DNA from: a virus
Length of the DNA stretch: 54,688 bases
Reading direction: 5' to 3' (one strand)
IMG/VR virus record: IMGVR_UViG_3300042485_001890
Span: 1 to 54,688 of that record
The notes under the pieces were generated by a model. That model was not told the origin of the DNA. It saw only the letters and a program-made list of their open reading frames with translations, and did not search any database. The stretch's first letter is position 1. Each line of letters starts with the position of its first letter. Of this stretch, positions 19,301 through 26,479 are shown piece after piece. The position numbers were made by a program, and so were the translations under genes.

Positions 19301-20798
19301 CCACAGTGCTCAATGCCGGGTTGCCGGTAAAGTCTGTTCTGTACCCACTAGTAGACAGTCTAAATCTTGGAAGACTCACAAGTATAGATGGCTGAGAAGT
19401 AAACCCAGATCCTCCGTTGGTAATACTGATACTGTTTATACCGCCATCAATTGCGCTGACATCTGCTACACCAAAGGCTCCGCTGCCACCACCGCCATTA
19501 AATCTCACCGACACTAGTCCATATCCAGATCCACGGCCGCCTGAGTTAACCTGTACTCTGGCCACTTTGAATGTGAGATTCAAAGTGCATCCAGTTCTAA
19601 CACCAATACTACTGCCGGGACAGGTAGTGGCTGCAGGAGCCACTGGCGCTGGCAACACACTGTAGTTGCCGCCAGTGATCTGTCTAATGGCAGTGACCGG
19701 ACCTCGTCCTCCTGTGCCACCGGGACCAACTGACAGCACTTGATATCTTGCTGGAGTGCCTGTGCCTGTTGCAACAGTAAGTATGTCACCAGGTAGATAG
19801 TTTAAGCCTCCACTAGCAATCTCAACGGTATCCACATTCATAAAAATAAATGCTGGACTAAACCCAGTGCCTGTAGTAGCACCGGTATCGTCAATTTCTA
19901 CCAAGGTACAAGGCTCATCTCCGTTGTTCCAGGTAAGAACTTTCTTGTAAGGACCAATTTCTAACGGTGCCTCGAGTACCAATTCTTCTGCTCGTTTAAG
20001 AGCAGCTTCTAGAGTTTTATATGCATAGGCCAAACTGCGACCTTGTCTGTCCAGACCAACACCCGGCCGATCATCTAAACCGGCTGTACTCACATACAGA
20101 TTCACTGTGCTACTGTAACCAGAACTGTCAACATATCGTTTAGTGGCAGCAATCAAACCATTGTAGGCCACATCATCATCGTCTACAGGATCTCTTGAAA
20201 GTATCAGCGGTCCTGTCATGGTACCAAATGCAGTGTTGGTGGTATTAGTAGCAGGATCAAGGGCATCTATTCCTTGAAGAGATATCTTGGAATCCACATA
20301 GCCTTTGTTGGCCGCCAATCTATTTGTTTCTGTGGCAGTAGATCCGTGAACTGTGTTTATCCTACCGATCGAATCAGTAAGTTCGGAAAAAGATCCAATG
20401 TTAGGTAAATTTCCAATGGGATATCTGACACCACCACCTTGAGCATTAACTGGACCTCCTAGATTCGGACTAGGATCACCTGAGATGTCTGAAAACAGGC
20501 TGTTGACCACAATGGAATTTTGACTGGTATCAAAATCAATTTGAATACCTTCACCTGCTTCTAGTTTTTTAAAAACTACTCCGTCTGTGGTATCATTGAC
20601 AACAACCAAGGCATTTTCGTAATCGTTGGGGAATGATGCAGGGGTATCGTCTAGGCCTATGAACGTGAGTTTTTCACCTAGTCCTAGTGAACTATAGAGT
20701 TCTCTAAAGTTATCGTTAACAGATCTAAAACTGTCTCTGATACTGTCGCCAGTGCCGTCGTTGCCAATTGCACCAATATTAATAATTTTTCTTGCCAT
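13359..20798 (-). CDS. Giant tail fibre (2479 residues)
   Basis: The largest gene of the window. It opens with INIGAIGNDGTGDSIRDSFR and NDNFRELYSSLG, the attachment signature shared by the smaller fibres. Around residues 550-600 a stretch with VPQNVAVIGDEFRRTIIRPQ resembles beta-helical (pectin-lyase-like) fibre segments. A long central part is rich in Thr/Ala/Gly repeats. Near the C-terminus, after YAADLAEYYEGDREYAVGT, lies a conserved fibre-end domain with VAGVVSDNAAYSMN, ALQGRVPCRVVGKIEKGD and a final IEVAVGRN. That domain is typical of marine T4-like fibres and resembles intramolecular-chaperone or peptidase G2-type ends; self-cleavage is not shown. A late promoter lies at 20828-20835. 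Confidence 0.85.
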   Translation of the reverse strand: MARKIINIGAIGNDGTGDSIRDSFRSVNDNFRELYSSLGLGEKLTFIGLDDTPASFPNDYENALVVVNDTTDGVVFKKLEAGEGIQIDFDTSQNSIVVNSLFSDISGDPSPNLGGPVNAQGGGVRYPIGNLPNIGSFSELTDSIGRINTVHGSTATETNRLAANKGYVDSKISLQGIDALDPATNTTNTAFGTMTGPLILSRDPVDDDDVAYNGLIAATKRYVDSSGYSSTVNLYVSTAGLDDRPGVGLDRQGRSLAYAYKTLEAALKRAEELVLEAPLEIGPYKKVLTWNNGDEPCTLVEIDDTGATTGTGFSPAFIFMNVDTVEIASGGLNYLPGDILTVATGTGTPARYQVLSVGPGGTGGRGPVTAIRQITGGNYSVLPAPVAPAATTCPGSSIGVRTGCTLNLTFKVARVQVNSGGRGSGYGLVSVRFNGGGGSGAFGVADVSAIDGGINSISITNGGSGFTSQPSILVSLPRFRLSTSGYRTDFTGNPALSTVAANAAKDIREGLYLRGETSGALAQILAHDGTLDSSGNEEFDVDIISGKFLEPGDLGYPEAISFGDVTKRIQISVFVETGIYLENLPLRVPQNVAVIGDEFRRTIIRPQIGFDSSSPWAFLNFRRDPIVDGLTVATELYGYHYLADSSQPVYPLINNKGNYTSAARLITLNRKFIQDQVIGWINNQISTNTAPFTSAFNYNEDICYRDVGLIIDSMVFDLKWSGQNRTISAALKYKGPAVPGSNPALAIGAQLSQTVAGIQRINTLAQDIIDNVNIAILYTLSGSVATTATVPTLQTLDEGLVAEVGSDTVITLLTNAIVDVISNSGAVNYPKDNGDMDMFLCNDAVILRAMTFQGQGGFSMVLDPEGQILAKSPYCQESASFSRSVNTKTFAGGMFVDGFAGNQKFVIDSKDSNIFLRVSGLLRPPNTPCSFIVSGEIYRINYIRGYTFGTGAATSTTGGFSTAQFILDELTPYTPAAGSITCTFSTPNITTASAHELQPGAIIKFSSTGTLPTGIAANQEYYVLLAGFTLTQFRVAAVAGSTTAVTFVGAGTGVHSFIRVFEVLTPGNRSMLSNDFTQVCDLGYGLITTNGGLAEAVSMFTYYCQISYYSLNGGQIRSVGGSSAHGNFALVAEASDPLEVPTPTGFYTDLAQTATVFAATVDTLNEKGENILYVNYDDFFPLPSSELEINHGGQIVRYVITTAQINDVATKRAKLNISTGGGLVAAVPHGQRVTVRNNSFHVLHGDIVEVATRPSTALIINDSNFVYRQLEFTNYDETYDLETYTVTGINYGTGVITTDINHRQRAGYQVRFVKPPGAVLPNEITAGVTVDDGVIYYVKAAPTPTTFTISATATGAGITTFTGSAVSGSPTMVPYGLALAQGRENYDYIEITVYEPGVETGAANAVTSVSTVANTFTKNSHGLTAGQPVRFSAGVLPGGLTVNTVYFVITAGLTANDFSVSTRALIDSTFIGVPTALAFAVGPTLGVSTGAGPYFTTITDITCLENFVLGSSLVTRPNITGVTAVGNGTTCTLTFAAQNVPPYLPFQLITVSAFAVGGVPFNGAQTVVTCTNTTVTFASATIATDSGGVIATGGTGALGADSVIYSVSAATNSIVVQSSTAATTGTIAFQLEGSVLDITTSGTTVSYKLIQGERGDTTFGIGNLGGSDGNRLLTGIAAGTFYRFVHEGQEYEITNYQDSDTTLQDYALLTVSPALVRSVVRFNDPPTLKGSAPGPGALTDGTLTIRISLTRVTSHDLLEIGTGGYADTNYPSEIYGPPVNSIISVPTYATQSDTETGQVVLRAQMQERGSGRTFFVTTDQFGNFNVGPFFRVDQGTGTVTFSASIALSQLDGLGFKRGTTISEFSTAMDEGRVDAVPTESAVRTYIGRRLGLDFNGNVIALGDRVPNNVGFMALSGDLPWVGPANMDMNSYKIQNLGVPTLASDAARLDSITINNLKDTDGTNLFNFTQSQSGQLLTLDGTGNTIINVTPTGEVTFDILLGDSTTNVIRTTISDGVIDDANIMSTAAIDQAKLSLNNAYATISASITNITATGSGSVATITFPSAQSSAPFTAGQKIVVTGLTVSGYNGTHTVLACNTTTVTYSSTTTGSGISGTVSALRGISSFDTAQFTLTNGWVTVKDNGLALSKLAQVGADRLLGNSSASTANVAEVTFATVVDEGLALRLSDYGSATTTGYLRHTGGDGTVRASWAYSIVDEASSNTASTLVKRDSNGDFAARNVDLSQLKIDGILSVDSNASGTGGFLQYYGFLGQVGIFIGDGTVPANDKKTFYNNTQHIFRSQDSATTFATLDSTGISVAALKSCTSISTGGITTPGTITGYWSLDGSSRFQATYAADLAEYYEGDREYAVGTVLIFGGDKEVTIANRQGDHRVAGVVSDNAAYSMNGDCPGFKNQVALQGRVPCRVVGKIEKGDLLIASNIAGCAVSAGGDARTGTVIGKALENYDSDHIGTIEVAVGRN

Positions 20799-20827
20799 AG
20801 CAAATCCTATGTGTTTGGATATCGATA

Positions 20828-20835
20828 ATATTTAT
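20828..20835 (-). promoter_or_regulatory. T4-type late promoter for the fibre operon
   Basis: On the minus strand the octamer is ATAAATAT within GGATAAATATTATCG, about 30 bases upstream of the giant fibre start. It resembles the TATAAATA late-promoter box and precedes a virion gene, as expected for late expression. Confidence 0.5.
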
Positions 20836-20868
20836 CCAAAGTTTTTATAAGCCTAATGTAAATAATAG

Positions 20869-21156
20869 ATGTTCATTCAGACCAAATCACAGAAAAATCA
20901 ATATGTTAGGCTCAGTAAGCTGGGCAATCAACACAGTTACACAAGGACAAAAACCATTGTGACTTTAAAGTGTGATGACTGTGATGACGTATTTGAAAGA
21001 GATCTAAAAAAAATAGATAGAAAGCGTTTGAACAACAACTATTTTCATTGTTGTTCTGAGTGCGATATCAAGCGATTTGCGCAGCGAACAGGAGCAGATC
21101 ACAAAAAAATCTGGGATATGCCCACTGATGCAGATCTAGATATTTCTAAACTCTAA
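20869..21156 (+). CDS. Small zinc-ribbon-like protein
   Basis: A 95-residue basic protein with a Cys pair in LKCDDCDDVFERDLKK and a second cluster in YFHCCSECDIKRF, consistent with a C-x2-C...C-x2-C zinc ribbon. The C-terminus ends in WDMPTDADLDISKL. Similar small proteins occur in T4-like marine phages without a known function, and nucleic-acid binding is a reasonable guess. It lies on the opposite strand from its neighbours and overlaps the end of iscA by 11 bases, so the two are convergent. Confidence 0.65.
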   Translation: MFIQTKSQKNQYVRLSKLGNQHSYTRTKTIVTLKCDDCDDVFERDLKKIDRKRLNNNYFHCCSECDIKRFAQRTGADHKKIWDMPTDADLDISKL

Positions 21157-21472
21157 AACTTTCACCGCAACCACAGCGGTCACGTTCATTGGGATTGACG
21201 AAATCAAATCCCTCATTGAGTCCATTGCGGACCCAATCCATTGTTAGTCCTTTTAGATACACTAGGCTTTTGGCATCAACTAATATTACAAAGTCTTGTT
21301 GAACAAAATTAGTAACACCCTCTTCAGCAGTGTACTCGTCCACATACTCCAATACATAAGCCAATCCACTGCAACCAGTAGTTCTGACACCTATACGAAT
21401 GCCAACACCCTTGCCACGTTTTGCCAAGTTCTGTTTAATGCGTTTACTGGCTGTGTCTGTTACGATAATCAT
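21146..21472 (-). CDS. iscA: Iron-sulfur cluster carrier IscA (HesB family)
   Basis: From the start chosen here (MIIVTDTASKR) the product is 108 residues, the usual IscA length. A possible upstream ATG at 21493 would add seven atypical residues. All three Fe-S ligands are present: C34 in TTGCSGLAYVLEYVD, and C100 and C102 in CGCGESF. The family binds Fe or [2Fe-2S]/[4Fe-4S] clusters and passes them to target proteins. The start lies inside the 3' end of iscU (overlap 21444-21472), so the pair is probably translationally coupled. Likely clients in this window include the Rieske oxygenase at 44353-45168. Confidence 0.92.
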   Translation of the reverse strand: MIIVTDTASKRIKQNLAKRGKGVGIRIGVRTTGCSGLAYVLEYVDEYTAEEGVTNFVQQDFVILVDAKSLVYLKGLTMDWVRNGLNEGFDFVNPNERDRCGCGESFRV

Positions 21473-21830
21473 CAACGGCTGCTTTGATAGCATCTTCTGC
21501 TAGAATACTACAGTGTATCTTAACTGGGGGTAGTGCTAGTTCTTGGGCGATGTCGGAGTTTTTGATTGCTCCGGCTTGGTCGAGTGTTTTGCCTTTGACC
21601 CACTCCGTAATGAGGCTCGAGCTCGCAATAGCCGATCCGCAGCCATACGTTTTAAATTTTGCATCTGTAATAATACCTGTATCATGATCAACCTTTATTT
21701 GTAATTTCATTACGTCGCCGCAAGCAGGTGCGCCAACCATACCAGTACCAATATCAGGATCACTCTTGTCAAAAGACCCCACATTCCTGGGATTTTCATA
21801 GTGATCAATTACCTTGTCCGAGTACGCCAT
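21444..21830 (-). CDS. iscU: Iron-sulfur cluster scaffold IscU
   Basis: A full-length, 128-residue IscU. The three scaffold cysteines are present: C37 in GAPACGDV with the partner D39, C64 in TYGCGSAIASSS, and C107 in KIHCSILAEDAI. The Lys and His before the last Cys are also conserved, and the LPPVK motif recognised by the HscA chaperone is present as LPPVKIH. It starts inside the 3' end of the superoxide dismutase gene and is followed by iscA. No IscS desulfurase, HscA/HscB or ferredoxin gene is nearby, so sulfur and electrons would have to come from the host. The intact active site suggests a working protein rather than a relic. Confidence 0.95.
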   Translation of the reverse strand: MAYSDKVIDHYENPRNVGSFDKSDPDIGTGMVGAPACGDVMKLQIKVDHDTGIITDAKFKTYGCGSAIASSSLITEWVKGKTLDQAGAIKNSDIAQELALPPVKIHCSILAEDAIKAAVDDYRNRHSQ

Positions 21831-22362
21831 TGATTATCCTCCAATCGATTATTTTCCATATGTTTTGCAAGTATTTCTTTTTGTCTGCCTGATAATCCAG
21901 CGCCCAAGCGTGTTCCCACCAATCAATTAACAGCACAATATCGTTCCTGATTTCGTGATTCACAATGGTTTTGATCTCGCCATCTCGAGCTAGATATGCC
22001 CATCCACTGCCCTGTATACTCATGGCTGTTTTTTCAAATTCTTCTTTGAAACGATCAAAAGTATCAAAGTGCTTTTCTATAAACTGTAAAATAGCATCGT
22101 AGGGTCTGTTGGCCCCTTCTGGTTTTTGCAGTTGACCAAAATAGATATTATGCAAAAACGCACCAGCTTCGTTGAAGTTGTCATCACCCTCGCCCTTGTT
22201 ATATCGATCAACATAGGCCTTGTACAGTGTACCGTAGTGATAATCTATAGTTTCTTTGGATTTTATTGGTGCCAACTCATCACGGTCGTAGGGCAATGTT
22301 AACTGTATGAGTTTGTCTTTTTTGCCTTCGATTATAAACTTTTGAATGAATTTAAATTCCAT
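21805..22362 (-). CDS. sodB: Iron/manganese-type superoxide dismutase
   Basis: A 185-residue Fe/Mn superoxide dismutase that converts superoxide to oxygen and peroxide. Metal ligands are visible: H42 in YHYGTLY, H71 in FLHNIYF, D147 and H151 in LIDWWEHAWALDY. The second-sphere Tyr (YKAYV) is present, but the His that usually follows the first ligand in E. coli SodB (KHHQ) is replaced by Leu-Tyr. The C-terminal helix (KKYLQNIWKIIDW) is typical. The gene heads a three-gene unit with iscU and iscA, coupling cluster assembly with protection of clusters from superoxide. Fe rather than Mn use is inferred from similarity and context. Confidence 0.92.
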   Translation of the reverse strand: MEFKFIQKFIIEGKKDKLIQLTLPYDRDELAPIKSKETIDYHYGTLYKAYVDRYNKGEGDDNFNEAGAFLHNIYFGQLQKPEGANRPYDAILQFIEKHFDTFDRFKEEFEKTAMSIQGSGWAYLARDGEIKTIVNHEIRNDIVLLIDWWEHAWALDYQADKKKYLQNIWKIIDWRIINGVLGQGN

Positions 22363-22404
22363 ACTTGTATTTACCGCTAAATAAATTCCTAAGGAGATTT
22401 CGAT

Positions 22405-22743
22405 ATGATCGGATTTATTAAGAAACTTTTCGGAGCCAAGGACACTGCACCTGCACCGACACCTGCTGAAGCACCGTATAAAATAGACACATCATCTATT
22501 AATCCAATGTCACCAGTTGCGGTGCCAGTAGTTGAGGCAGCACCTGCACCAGTAGTTGATGCAGTAGTTGTTGTGGCAGAGGCAGTTGCTCCGACAGCTG
22601 TAGTTGAACAAGCACCTGCTAAAAAGCCCGCGCCTAAAAAGCAACAACCAGCTAAAAAGTCTGCTGCTCCAAAGACTGCAACGGCAAAAGCACCGCCTAA
22701 ACCAAAAGCACCGCCTAAACCAAAAGCAAAGCCGGCTGCTTAA
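22405..22743 (+). CDS. Ala/Pro/Lys-rich basic protein with amphipathic N-terminus
   Basis: A 112-residue low-complexity protein. The N-terminus MIGFIKKLFGAK looks like a short amphipathic helix, and the C-terminal half is made of AKKPAPKK, AKKSAAPK and PPKPKA repeats like histone H1 tails. A disordered, strongly basic tail suggests nucleic-acid or membrane-surface binding; this is inferred from composition only. It is on the plus strand, has a good ribosome binding site (AAGGAGAT, 22391-22398), and its last 29 bases overlap the end of uvsE. The divergent spacer 22363-22404 carries TAAATA boxes in both orientations that could serve as late promoters. Confidence 0.7.
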   Translation: MIGFIKKLFGAKDTAPAPTPAEAPYKIDTSSINPMSPVAVPVVEAAPAPVVDAVVVVAEAVAPTAVVEQAPAKKPAPKKQQPAKKSAAPKTATAKAPPKPKAPPKPKAKPAA

Positions 22744-23749
22744 GACTCTGTTCATAGAGTGCAAAGCTGGATAGATTTTTAGCCTTGCTTTCGCACATGA
22801 TGTCAAAGTCGTCACGGAATGTCAAGGCCCATTCATTCACTGCTGTGTTCCAGTAAAATTCTGAATGTGCTCTGAGTTTCTGTTTCTTGTAGCCCTGCTC
22901 TAAGAGGGTCGGAAGATGGGGACGGATGTGTCCGGGATGGTCAATAAGACAGTCTTCCCGTGATAAACTGTAATGTAACACAGGGCGAACACCACGCCAA
23001 CTATCAATAATCCTTTTAACACGATCGTCAGTTGCTTCAATATATTCTCCAGAATTAATCCAATGATGGTGAATGTCCATGACCAGAGCACAGTCTTTGA
23101 CCAATTCAATGCTTGAGTCAATACCCCAGGTCATTTCATCATTCTCGATGGTAAGACAATTGCGAGCCTCGGGTGTCATTTTGCTTAGAGCATCACGAAC
23201 ACCTTGTGGACCCAGCTTGCCGGAGATATGCACATTGATCTTGAAGTCTTGGAATGTCTTACCATATCCCATCCACCGAGCCATATCTGTATGGTACTCG
23301 AACTCTTCTATTGAACGTTCTACTATGCCCGGGTTAATAGACGCCAACACGCAAAACTGGCCAGGATGAAAGCTGAGCCTAACATTATTCTTCCTAGCCA
23401 CATCACCCACACGGGCAAATCCTCTTTCTGCAAAGGCTCTAACATCGGGCTGCCGCCAAAACCACTTCCAACTAGGCTCAGTGTATACAGGAAGTATATC
23501 ACTTGACAGTCGTACCATTCTAAGATCTTCATCTAGTGTTCCTACCCTGCTGACTAATTTGTAGCAGGCTTCTATGTTTCGTTCCATCAAATCCCAAAGT
23601 CGCTGTTCTGCTTCTTGAGGATGTTCACGCAACCACCTAACTGTGGTCGCACCTGTATTTAAGTCTCTATCTCTAGCATTGATCTTCATGCCATTAACCT
23701 CTTCAGGATCATTGATCCACTTGCAGGCAAAACCAATTCGTTTAATCAT
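22715..23749 (-). CDS. uvsE: UV damage endonuclease UvsE
   Basis: A 344-residue UvdE/UvsE TIM-barrel endonuclease that nicks DNA 5' of UV photoproducts. Hallmarks are IGFACKWI at the N-terminus, RLSSDILP near residue 80, LSFHPGQF at 125-132, NVHISG with H174, CLTIENDE with E202, and the metal-binding MDIHHHW at 224-230. The order and spacing of His, Glu and Asp metal ligands match the family. The start overlaps the stop of the DUF2693-like gene (ATGA at 23746-23749), so it is expressed from the strong early-type promoter at 24031-24059. A repair enzyme of this kind would protect phage DNA in sunlit water. Confidence 0.93.
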   Translation of the reverse strand: MIKRIGFACKWINDPEEVNGMKINARDRDLNTGATTVRWLREHPQEAEQRLWDLMERNIEACYKLVSRVGTLDEDLRMVRLSSDILPVYTEPSWKWFWRQPDVRAFAERGFARVGDVARKNNVRLSFHPGQFCVLASINPGIVERSIEEFEYHTDMARWMGYGKTFQDFKINVHISGKLGPQGVRDALSKMTPEARNCLTIENDEMTWGIDSSIELVKDCALVMDIHHHWINSGEYIEATDDRVKRIIDSWRGVRPVLHYSLSREDCLIDHPGHIRPHLPTLLEQGYKKQKLRAHSEFYWNTAVNEWALTFRDDFDIMCESKAKNLSSFALYEQSLKQPALLLV

Positions 23750-24024
23750 TTTTTAACTTTCGCTGAGATTACATTAGCAATGCGGAAGGATCGCCATTCC
23801 TTTTTATCTAAGCACCAGACATTCATAATATCTGGGTTAGATTTCTTTACTTTTGCTACTTCGCCTTCAGCAAGTACTTTAGGTTCTAGCACAGGTGGCA
23901 CAATCGTTGGATCAAGTGTGCAAGGCATTGATCGAGTTTCGCCATTCACTTTGGTAAACTCAACAACACACTCGTTTTCAAGAAGCAGAGTGCGTAATGC
24001 TTCAGGGGTAATAGTATTTGTCAT
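23746..24024 (-). CDS. DUF2693 / SH3-like small phage protein
   Basis: A 92-residue protein with the signature KVNGETRSMPCTLDPTIVPP in the first half and IMNVWCLDKKEWRSFRIANV in the second. This pairing is typical of DUF2693-like phage proteins, which have a small beta-barrel resembling the SH3/WYL-associated fold. The molecular role is unknown. It is the first gene after the consensus promoter at 24031-24059 and is coupled by a 4-base overlap to uvsE. Confidence 0.75.
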   Translation of the reverse strand: MTNTITPEALRTLLLENECVVEFTKVNGETRSMPCTLDPTIVPPVLEPKVLAEGEVAKVKKSNPDIMNVWCLDKKEWRSFRIANVISAKVKK

Positions 24025-24030
24025 ACTACT

Positions 24031-24059
24031 AGTATAACATCATTACCGCCAGTTGTCAA
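24031..24059 (-). promoter_or_regulatory. Consensus sigma70-type early promoter
   Basis: On the minus strand TTGACA (24054-24059) is followed by 17 bases and TATACT (24031-24036). This is a near-perfect host promoter directed at the DUF2693-like gene and uvsE. The -35 box sits just inside the 3' end of the glycosyltransferase gene. Confidence 0.85.
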
Positions 24060-24855
24060 CAACATACGGATCCAGAACATCGTGAGGATTCGGATCTCCG
24101 TGAAACACACAAACACTGCAATTGATTGGAATTTTTGGATTGATTACTGATTTAAAATTTCGTTTACCGTCCTTTAACACCAGTTCTTCTCTGCTACGTA
24201 TTTCCCATTTGTAACTTTGTATCCATTCTATAGGCCAAAATTTTATACGATCCTTACTGGTTTTCCATATCCAATCTTGATCACCTTGTAATTTCTGTGC
24301 TTCGTTGGGATTGTTATTAAATTGTTGATAGATATGACTCTGAGAACCGTGCATCCAACTCATTACAGAACTATTTAGATACATCCAAGAAGGGTGAAAT
24401 TTTCTATTAAAATCTTTTATACCTAAGAAACTATGTCCGTGCCCAATTGCAAGGCTATCAATATTGGCGTGTATCACTACGTCAAGATCAAAATAAACGA
24501 TCCTACCACTGATTGGTAAATTGGGATCGAACATATGCACCTTGTGCCACCATATTTTTTTATAATTTTTCATAGGTTGCACAATACTTCGAACACCTTC
24601 TATAGGATGTTGATCATCAGTAAGACACACAAATTCGTAAGGAACTGTTAGATGGCGAGATACCATATTTCTAAGACGTTCAATGTACTCACGGCCGTAC
24701 TTAGTTCCAAATTTCACACACAGAACAGTTATTTTTTCAAGATTAGTATCTACAATAACTTGTTGTTGTGGTTGCCGAGATTCTTTTTCAAGTCTCCTTA
24801 AGGCTTTAAGACGCTTTCGTTCTTGTTTAGTTTGAGGAGGATTTAACAATTCCAT
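24043..24855 (-). CDS. Glycosyltransferase (GT-A fold, DxD motif)
   Basis: A 270-residue protein with a charged N-terminal helix followed by [13 protein letters not shown] and, near residue 122, [10 protein letters not shown], a DxD motif for binding the metal-nucleotide-sugar of GT-A (GT8-like) enzymes. Later motifs are [20 protein letters not shown] and [11 protein letters not shown], the last resembling the C-terminal HGxxKPW-type element of this family. Its start overlaps the 3' end of kdsA by 29 bases. Together they suggest modification of the host cell envelope sugar or of a phage glycan. Donor and acceptor are unknown. Confidence 0.8.
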   Translation of the reverse strand: MELLNPPQTKQERKRLKALRRLEKESRQPQQQVIVDTNLEKITVLCVKFGTKYGREYIERLRNMVSRHLTVPYEFVCLTDDQHPIEGVRSIVQPMKNYKKIWWHKVHMFDPNLPISGRIVYFDLDVVIHANIDSLAIGHGHSFLGIKDFNRKFHPSWMYLNSSVMSWMHGSQSHIYQQFNNNPNEAQKLQGDQDWIWKTSKDRIKFWPIEWIQSYKWEIRSREELVLKDGKRNFKSVINPKIPINCSVCVFHGDPNPHDVLDPYVVDNWR

Positions 24856-25675
24856 CTATTTTTATAAGATTTTCTAATACGTTTTTGAGGTTAGACAATG
24901 TGATCATATTAGGACCATCACTAGGAGCGTTGTCTGGATCTTGATGACATTCCATGAACACAGCACTTACGCATCCGGTGGCCACTGCTGCCCTCGCGAG
25001 GTACGGGACCATAGTGCGATCCCCTCCGGAGACTGTGCCCAATCCCCCTGGCTGCTGAACAGAATGTGTGGCATCAAAGACCACTGGATACCCGGTGCTT
25101 GCCATAATGGGTAGACTACGCATATCAACAACAAGATTATTATATCCATGAGTGTATCCTCTTTCACATAACATAATTCGTTCATTGCCAGTTGAAGCAA
25201 TCTTTTCTGCAACGTTCTTCATATCGTGAGGAGCAAGAAACTGTCCCTTCTTGACATTGATAGCACAGCCTGTAGCACCTGCTGCTAACAATAAATCAGT
25301 TTGCCTACAGAGAAACGCTGGAATCTGTAATACATCAATACCAGCTGTAGCACACAATTCTGCCTGATAACTTTCGTGAATGTCAGTTAAAACTGGCACC
25401 CCGAGATTATGTTTAACAGTATTAAGAATCTTTAAACCTTCGTCGATTCCAATGCCTCGTTTAGTTGATATACTAGATCGATTGGCTTTGTCAAAACTGC
25501 TTTTATAGATAAACTTAATGCCCAGACTATCACAGGTTTCTTTTATGCTGTGTGCAGTTTCGAGTGTATGATCTAGACTTTCAATTTGACAAGGCCCAGC
25601 AATTAATACCAACGGCTCGTTGTTTCCTAATTTTATATTATGAATGTTAAATGTGCGCATATTATTATTTACCAA
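24827..25675 (-). CDS. kdsA: 3-deoxy-8-phosphooctulonate (Kdo-8-P) synthase KdsA
   Basis: A 282-residue KdsA, which condenses phosphoenolpyruvate with arabinose-5-phosphate to make Kdo-8-phosphate for lipopolysaccharide. Visible motifs: [10 protein letters not shown] (C29), [61 protein letters not shown] and [13 protein letters not shown]. Cys in AGPCxIE, where E. coli has Asn, marks the metal-dependent class. The product is full-length and no essential segment is missing. It is coupled to a membrane protein gene upstream and a glycosyltransferase downstream. The first ATG (MVNNNM) or the Met six codons in (25660) could be the start. Its presence suggests a host with Kdo-containing LPS. Confidence 0.95.
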   Translation of the reverse strand: MVNNNMRTFNIHNIKLGNNEPLVLIAGPCQIESLDHTLETAHSIKETCDSLGIKFIYKSSFDKANRSSISTKRGIGIDEGLKILNTVKHNLGVPVLTDIHESYQAELCATAGIDVLQIPAFLCRQTDLLLAAGATGCAINVKKGQFLAPHDMKNVAEKIASTGNERIMLCERGYTHGYNNLVVDMRSLPIMASTGYPVVFDATHSVQQPGGLGTVSGGDRTMVPYLARAAVATGCVSAVFMECHQDPDNAPSDGPNMITLSNLKNVLENLIKIDGIVKSSSN

Positions 25676-25860
25676 TGTCTAATGGTATTAGCAATAATAA
25701 ACAGACAAGTAACTATGTGTATCACTACCCAAAATGTTTTAAAGAATAAGGCAATTCTTGCTTCACGTAGTGTAAGTATTGGCACATCTGGCCGATCGTC
25801 ATCAGTGTTCCCCATAAGGTGCCCGGTTGCCCGGGCCCATATCTTTTCTAAGCTGTTCAC
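25669..25860 (-). CDS. Small membrane protein
   Basis: A 63-residue protein: a hydrophilic, acidic N-terminal half ([19 protein letters not shown]), then [14 protein letters not shown] and one transmembrane segment ([16 protein letters not shown]). No homologous function is recognised. Four-base and seven-base overlaps tie it to the QueD-like gene upstream and kdsA downstream. Confidence 0.65.
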   Translation of the reverse strand: MNSLEKIWARATGHLMGNTDDDRPDVPILTLREARIALFFKTFWVVIHIVTCLFIIANTIRHW

Positions 25861-26363
25861 GCAAACAAATCCTCATTCCATTCACGATGACCTTCACGGA
25901 ACGCCATATTGGCCTGTGTTTCACGTACTTCTACACGATAGCACCAAAGTCTTGCCGCTTCACCTGGACCCCACATCTCCGGAATGTAAACACCATTCAC
26001 ATATTTGTAAAGCATATCACTCAATGCTTCACAGCCCAGTGCGGGTAGAATAACAATCTTGGCCATATTCTTTTCTTGTAGCATTTTGAATACTTCAAGT
26101 TGAGGATCGTCTTGTGCTACAATTAGTGTATGATCAAATTGATCCTCTAGTGTTTTCTTTAGTTCTTTTAAACCACCATAGTCAGCCGCCCAATTGCGGA
26201 CATCCAGGTCGTTGGTGCCAAAGTAAAATTTCATACTAAATGAATAGCCGTGAATTAGATTACAGTGACTATCACTTCTCCATTGCCTGTAAGCACAGGG
26301 AAATGCATCGTGATATTCTTTTGTCGAAGTGTACTTATAAAGTACGGGTTGTAGATTTGCCAT
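25857..26363 (-). CDS. queD: QueD-like 6-carboxytetrahydropterin synthase homologue
   Basis: A 168-residue protein of the QueD/PTPS fold, which in bacteria makes a precursor of 7-deazaguanine (queuosine, or deazaguanine-modified phage DNA). Catalytic Cys C34 (SHCNLIHGY), the FDHT His and the C-terminal VRET Glu are retained. However, two of the three canonical zinc-ligand histidines are replaced by Tyr: CAY instead of AAH (Y25) and HGY instead of HGH (Y40). Nearby H18 and H33 might compensate. Either zinc binding has been rearranged or the reaction differs. A ribosome binding site AAAGGAG precedes the ATG. Partners QueC and QueE are not in this window. Confidence 0.7.
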   Translation of the reverse strand: MANLQPVLYKYTSTKEYHDAFPCAYRQWRSDSHCNLIHGYSFSMKFYFGTNDLDVRNWAADYGGLKELKKTLEDQFDHTLIVAQDDPQLEVFKMLQEKNMAKIVILPALGCEALSDMLYKYVNGVYIPEMWGPGEAARLWCYRVEVRETQANMAFREGHREWNEDLFA

Positions 26364-26414
26364 CTCTAGTCTCCTTTGTAAGGTAGCAAGTTTGACGACA
26401 TGCAGAGTTTATAA

Positions 26415-26443
26415 AGCGGGATGAATGACGTAGAAAGTCCGCT
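26415..26443 (-). promoter_or_regulatory. Hairpin in the leader of the QueD-like gene
   Basis: The roughly 85-base leader between the promoter at 26451 and the ATG at 26363 begins with an inverted repeat, AGCGG...CCGCT (19-base loop). It could be a 5' stabilising hairpin or a control element. It does not match a preQ1 riboswitch pattern that I can recognise. Confidence 0.3.
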
Positions 26444-26450
26444 AAGTTTT

Positions 26451-26479
26451 AGTATACAGTCTATTTAACTGTTATGCAA
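26451..26479 (-). promoter_or_regulatory. Probable sigma70-type promoter
   Basis: On the minus strand a TATACT box (26451-26456) is preceded 17 bases upstream by TTGCAT (26474-26479). The -10 is strong and the -35 weak. It would start transcription into the QueD-kdsA group. Confidence 0.5.

Noticed and set aside
21146-22362. Bacterial chromosome contamination because of iscU, iscA and sodB
   Set aside because: The genes are compactly overlapped in phage style and lie between phage fibre and uvsE genes without any chromosomal neighbours such as iscS or hscA.
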